Below are positions 63,538 through 64,000 of a stretch of DNA of 64,000 bases, in pieces. This stretch comes from G965207125 sp965207125 (GTDB lineage Bacteria > Pseudomonadota > Alphaproteobacteria > Puniceispirillales > UBA1172), in NCBI GenBank assembly GCA_965207125.1, contig OZ242263.1, forward strand, positions 1,364,001 to 1,428,000. The letters run 5' to 3'. The position numbers and the translations under genes are program-made. The notes under the pieces were generated by a model, which saw nothing but the letters and a program-made list of their open reading frames with translations, searched no databases and was not told the DNA's origin. Each line of letters starts with the position of its first letter. Position 1 is the first letter of the stretch.

Positions 63538-63558
63538 ATAATACTACTATAGTATTAT
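63538..63558. promoter_or_regulatory. hipBA operator: perfect inverted repeat
   Basis: ATAATACTA-CTA-TAGTATTAT, 9-bp arms with a 3-base centre, 29 bases upstream of hipB. The sequence includes possible -10 elements, so bound HipB would cover the promoter. A 10-base copy of its right side (GTATTATTTT) recurs at 63511-63520. Confidence 0.6.
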
Positions 63559-63647
63559 TTTTTGAAAGAAGCAAGGCAGGCAAATAAGGTTGGAAGCTGT
63601 CGATCTCTGCTCTATGTTTCTGTCTGGTTTTATCTTATAATGGTGGC

Positions 63648-64000
63648 ATGTCATCGTTACCTGATTTTTTAGATTGGATAGGCCGTAAAACCTCGCGGCG
63701 AGATATTATCACAGAACGCATGGTCGCTGAGTTCAAAGCGACCTTTGGTGACCATCATGATCAAAGCCAAATCGTGCCGCCAGCCATTTTCTGGTGTCTC
63801 GCCCCGGATTGTTTCGCCGCCAGTGATCTTGGAGCAGATGGGCATCCAAAACTTGGCGTTTTCCTGCCTGAAATTCCTTATCCTCGCAGAATGTGGGCGG
63901 GCGGCGAGATCAAATTCCATGACACCTTTCAAATTGAGGCGCCGATTGAGAAAATCTCGACCATCACCGACATAGCGTTCAAAACTGGACAAAGCGGCGC
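63648..64000 (+). CDS. MaoC/FAS1-like dehydratase (mesaconyl-C4-CoA hydratase-like), 3' truncated by window
   Basis: Open frame running off the window end, 117 codons visible. The start MSSLPDFLDWIGRKTSRRD and the blocks IFWCLAPDCFAASDLGADGHPKLGVFLP and PYPRRMWAGGEIKFHDTF match the N-terminal hot-dog domain of mesaconyl-C4-CoA hydratase and related two-domain dehydratases. The substrate would be a branched or mesaconyl CoA ester. It is divergent from hipBA and separate from the betaine operon. The catalytic C-terminal domain is outside the window. Confidence 0.72.
   Translation, partial: MSSLPDFLDWIGRKTSRRDIITERMVAEFKATFGDHHDQSQIVPPAIFWCLAPDCFAASDLGADGHPKLGVFLPEIPYPRRMWAGGEIKFHDTFQIEAPIEKISTITDIAFKTGQSG

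Noticed and set aside
63669..63992. 107-codon minus-strand ORF at the window end
   Set aside because: Antisense to the truncated MaoC/FAS1-like dehydratase frame, which has clear family blocks.
1..64000. CRISPR array or rRNA genes
   Set aside because: No regularly spaced short repeats and no rRNA-like stretch were found when reading the window.

Overview
The window looks like chromosomal DNA of a marine-type alphaproteobacterium. The evidence is gene order: ftsK-lolA-xth; dapF-mtaB-ftsY-ffh-rpsP-rimM-trmD-rplS-leuCDB-asd; sdhCDAB-zapE-mdh-sucAB-lpd; an F1-only atpHAGDC operon; and rplU-rpmA-obgE-proBA-nadD-rsfS-gpmI-ctpA-rppH. Composition by eye is close to 50% GC. A SAR116/Rhodospirillales-like lineage would fit, but no rRNA or other decisive marker is present, so the lineage is an inference.

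Bases 1-29,200 are mostly plus-strand core genes: chromosome segregation and lipoprotein export (ftsK, lolA), repair (xth), lysine and cell-wall precursor synthesis (dapF), tRNA modification (mtaB), the SRP pathway (ftsY, ffh), ribosomal proteins, leucine synthesis, aspartate-semialdehyde dehydrogenase, and a long run of TCA-cycle enzymes. An orphan AT-rich DNA methyltransferase sits between lolA and xth. SucB carries two nearly identical lipoyl domains. Ffh has a variant G4 motif.

Bases 29,200-48,200 carry an SMR transporter, xerC-DUF484-transaldolase on the minus strand, priA and the F1 ATPase operon on the plus strand, then a minus-strand run from rplU down to rppH. In that run rsfS appears to start at a rare ATT codon, and rlmH, often found beside it, is absent. 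The rplU promoter and a tRNA-Ser(CGA) close the core block.

Bases 48,200-57,100 are an accessory island directly downstream of tRNA-Ser, GC-richer by eye and Rhodobacterales-like. It encodes a Rieske quaternary-amine oxygenase and an RpiR regulator on the minus strand. Divergent from these is a tightly coupled operon of a dimethylglycine-dehydrogenase-like flavoprotein, an MDR dehydrogenase, an enolase-superfamily enzyme of the cis-3-hydroxyproline dehydratase type, the fused ends of a second deleted enolase-superfamily gene, and a class III aminotransferase. A 7-7-7 inverted repeat in the divergent promoter is a good operator candidate. Together they suggest catabolism of an N-methylated amino acid such as a proline or hydroxyproline betaine. 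The exact substrate is not shown by the sequence.

Bases 57,100-64,000 hold a 1518-residue RTX/cadherin-like protein with three long internal repeats. A 47-bp tandem duplication covers its start, and near-identical 19-20 base repeats flank it. A decayed RNase H-like fragment lies upstream. A HipBA toxin-antitoxin pair with a palindromic operator follows, and the window ends in a truncated MaoC/FAS1-like dehydratase gene.
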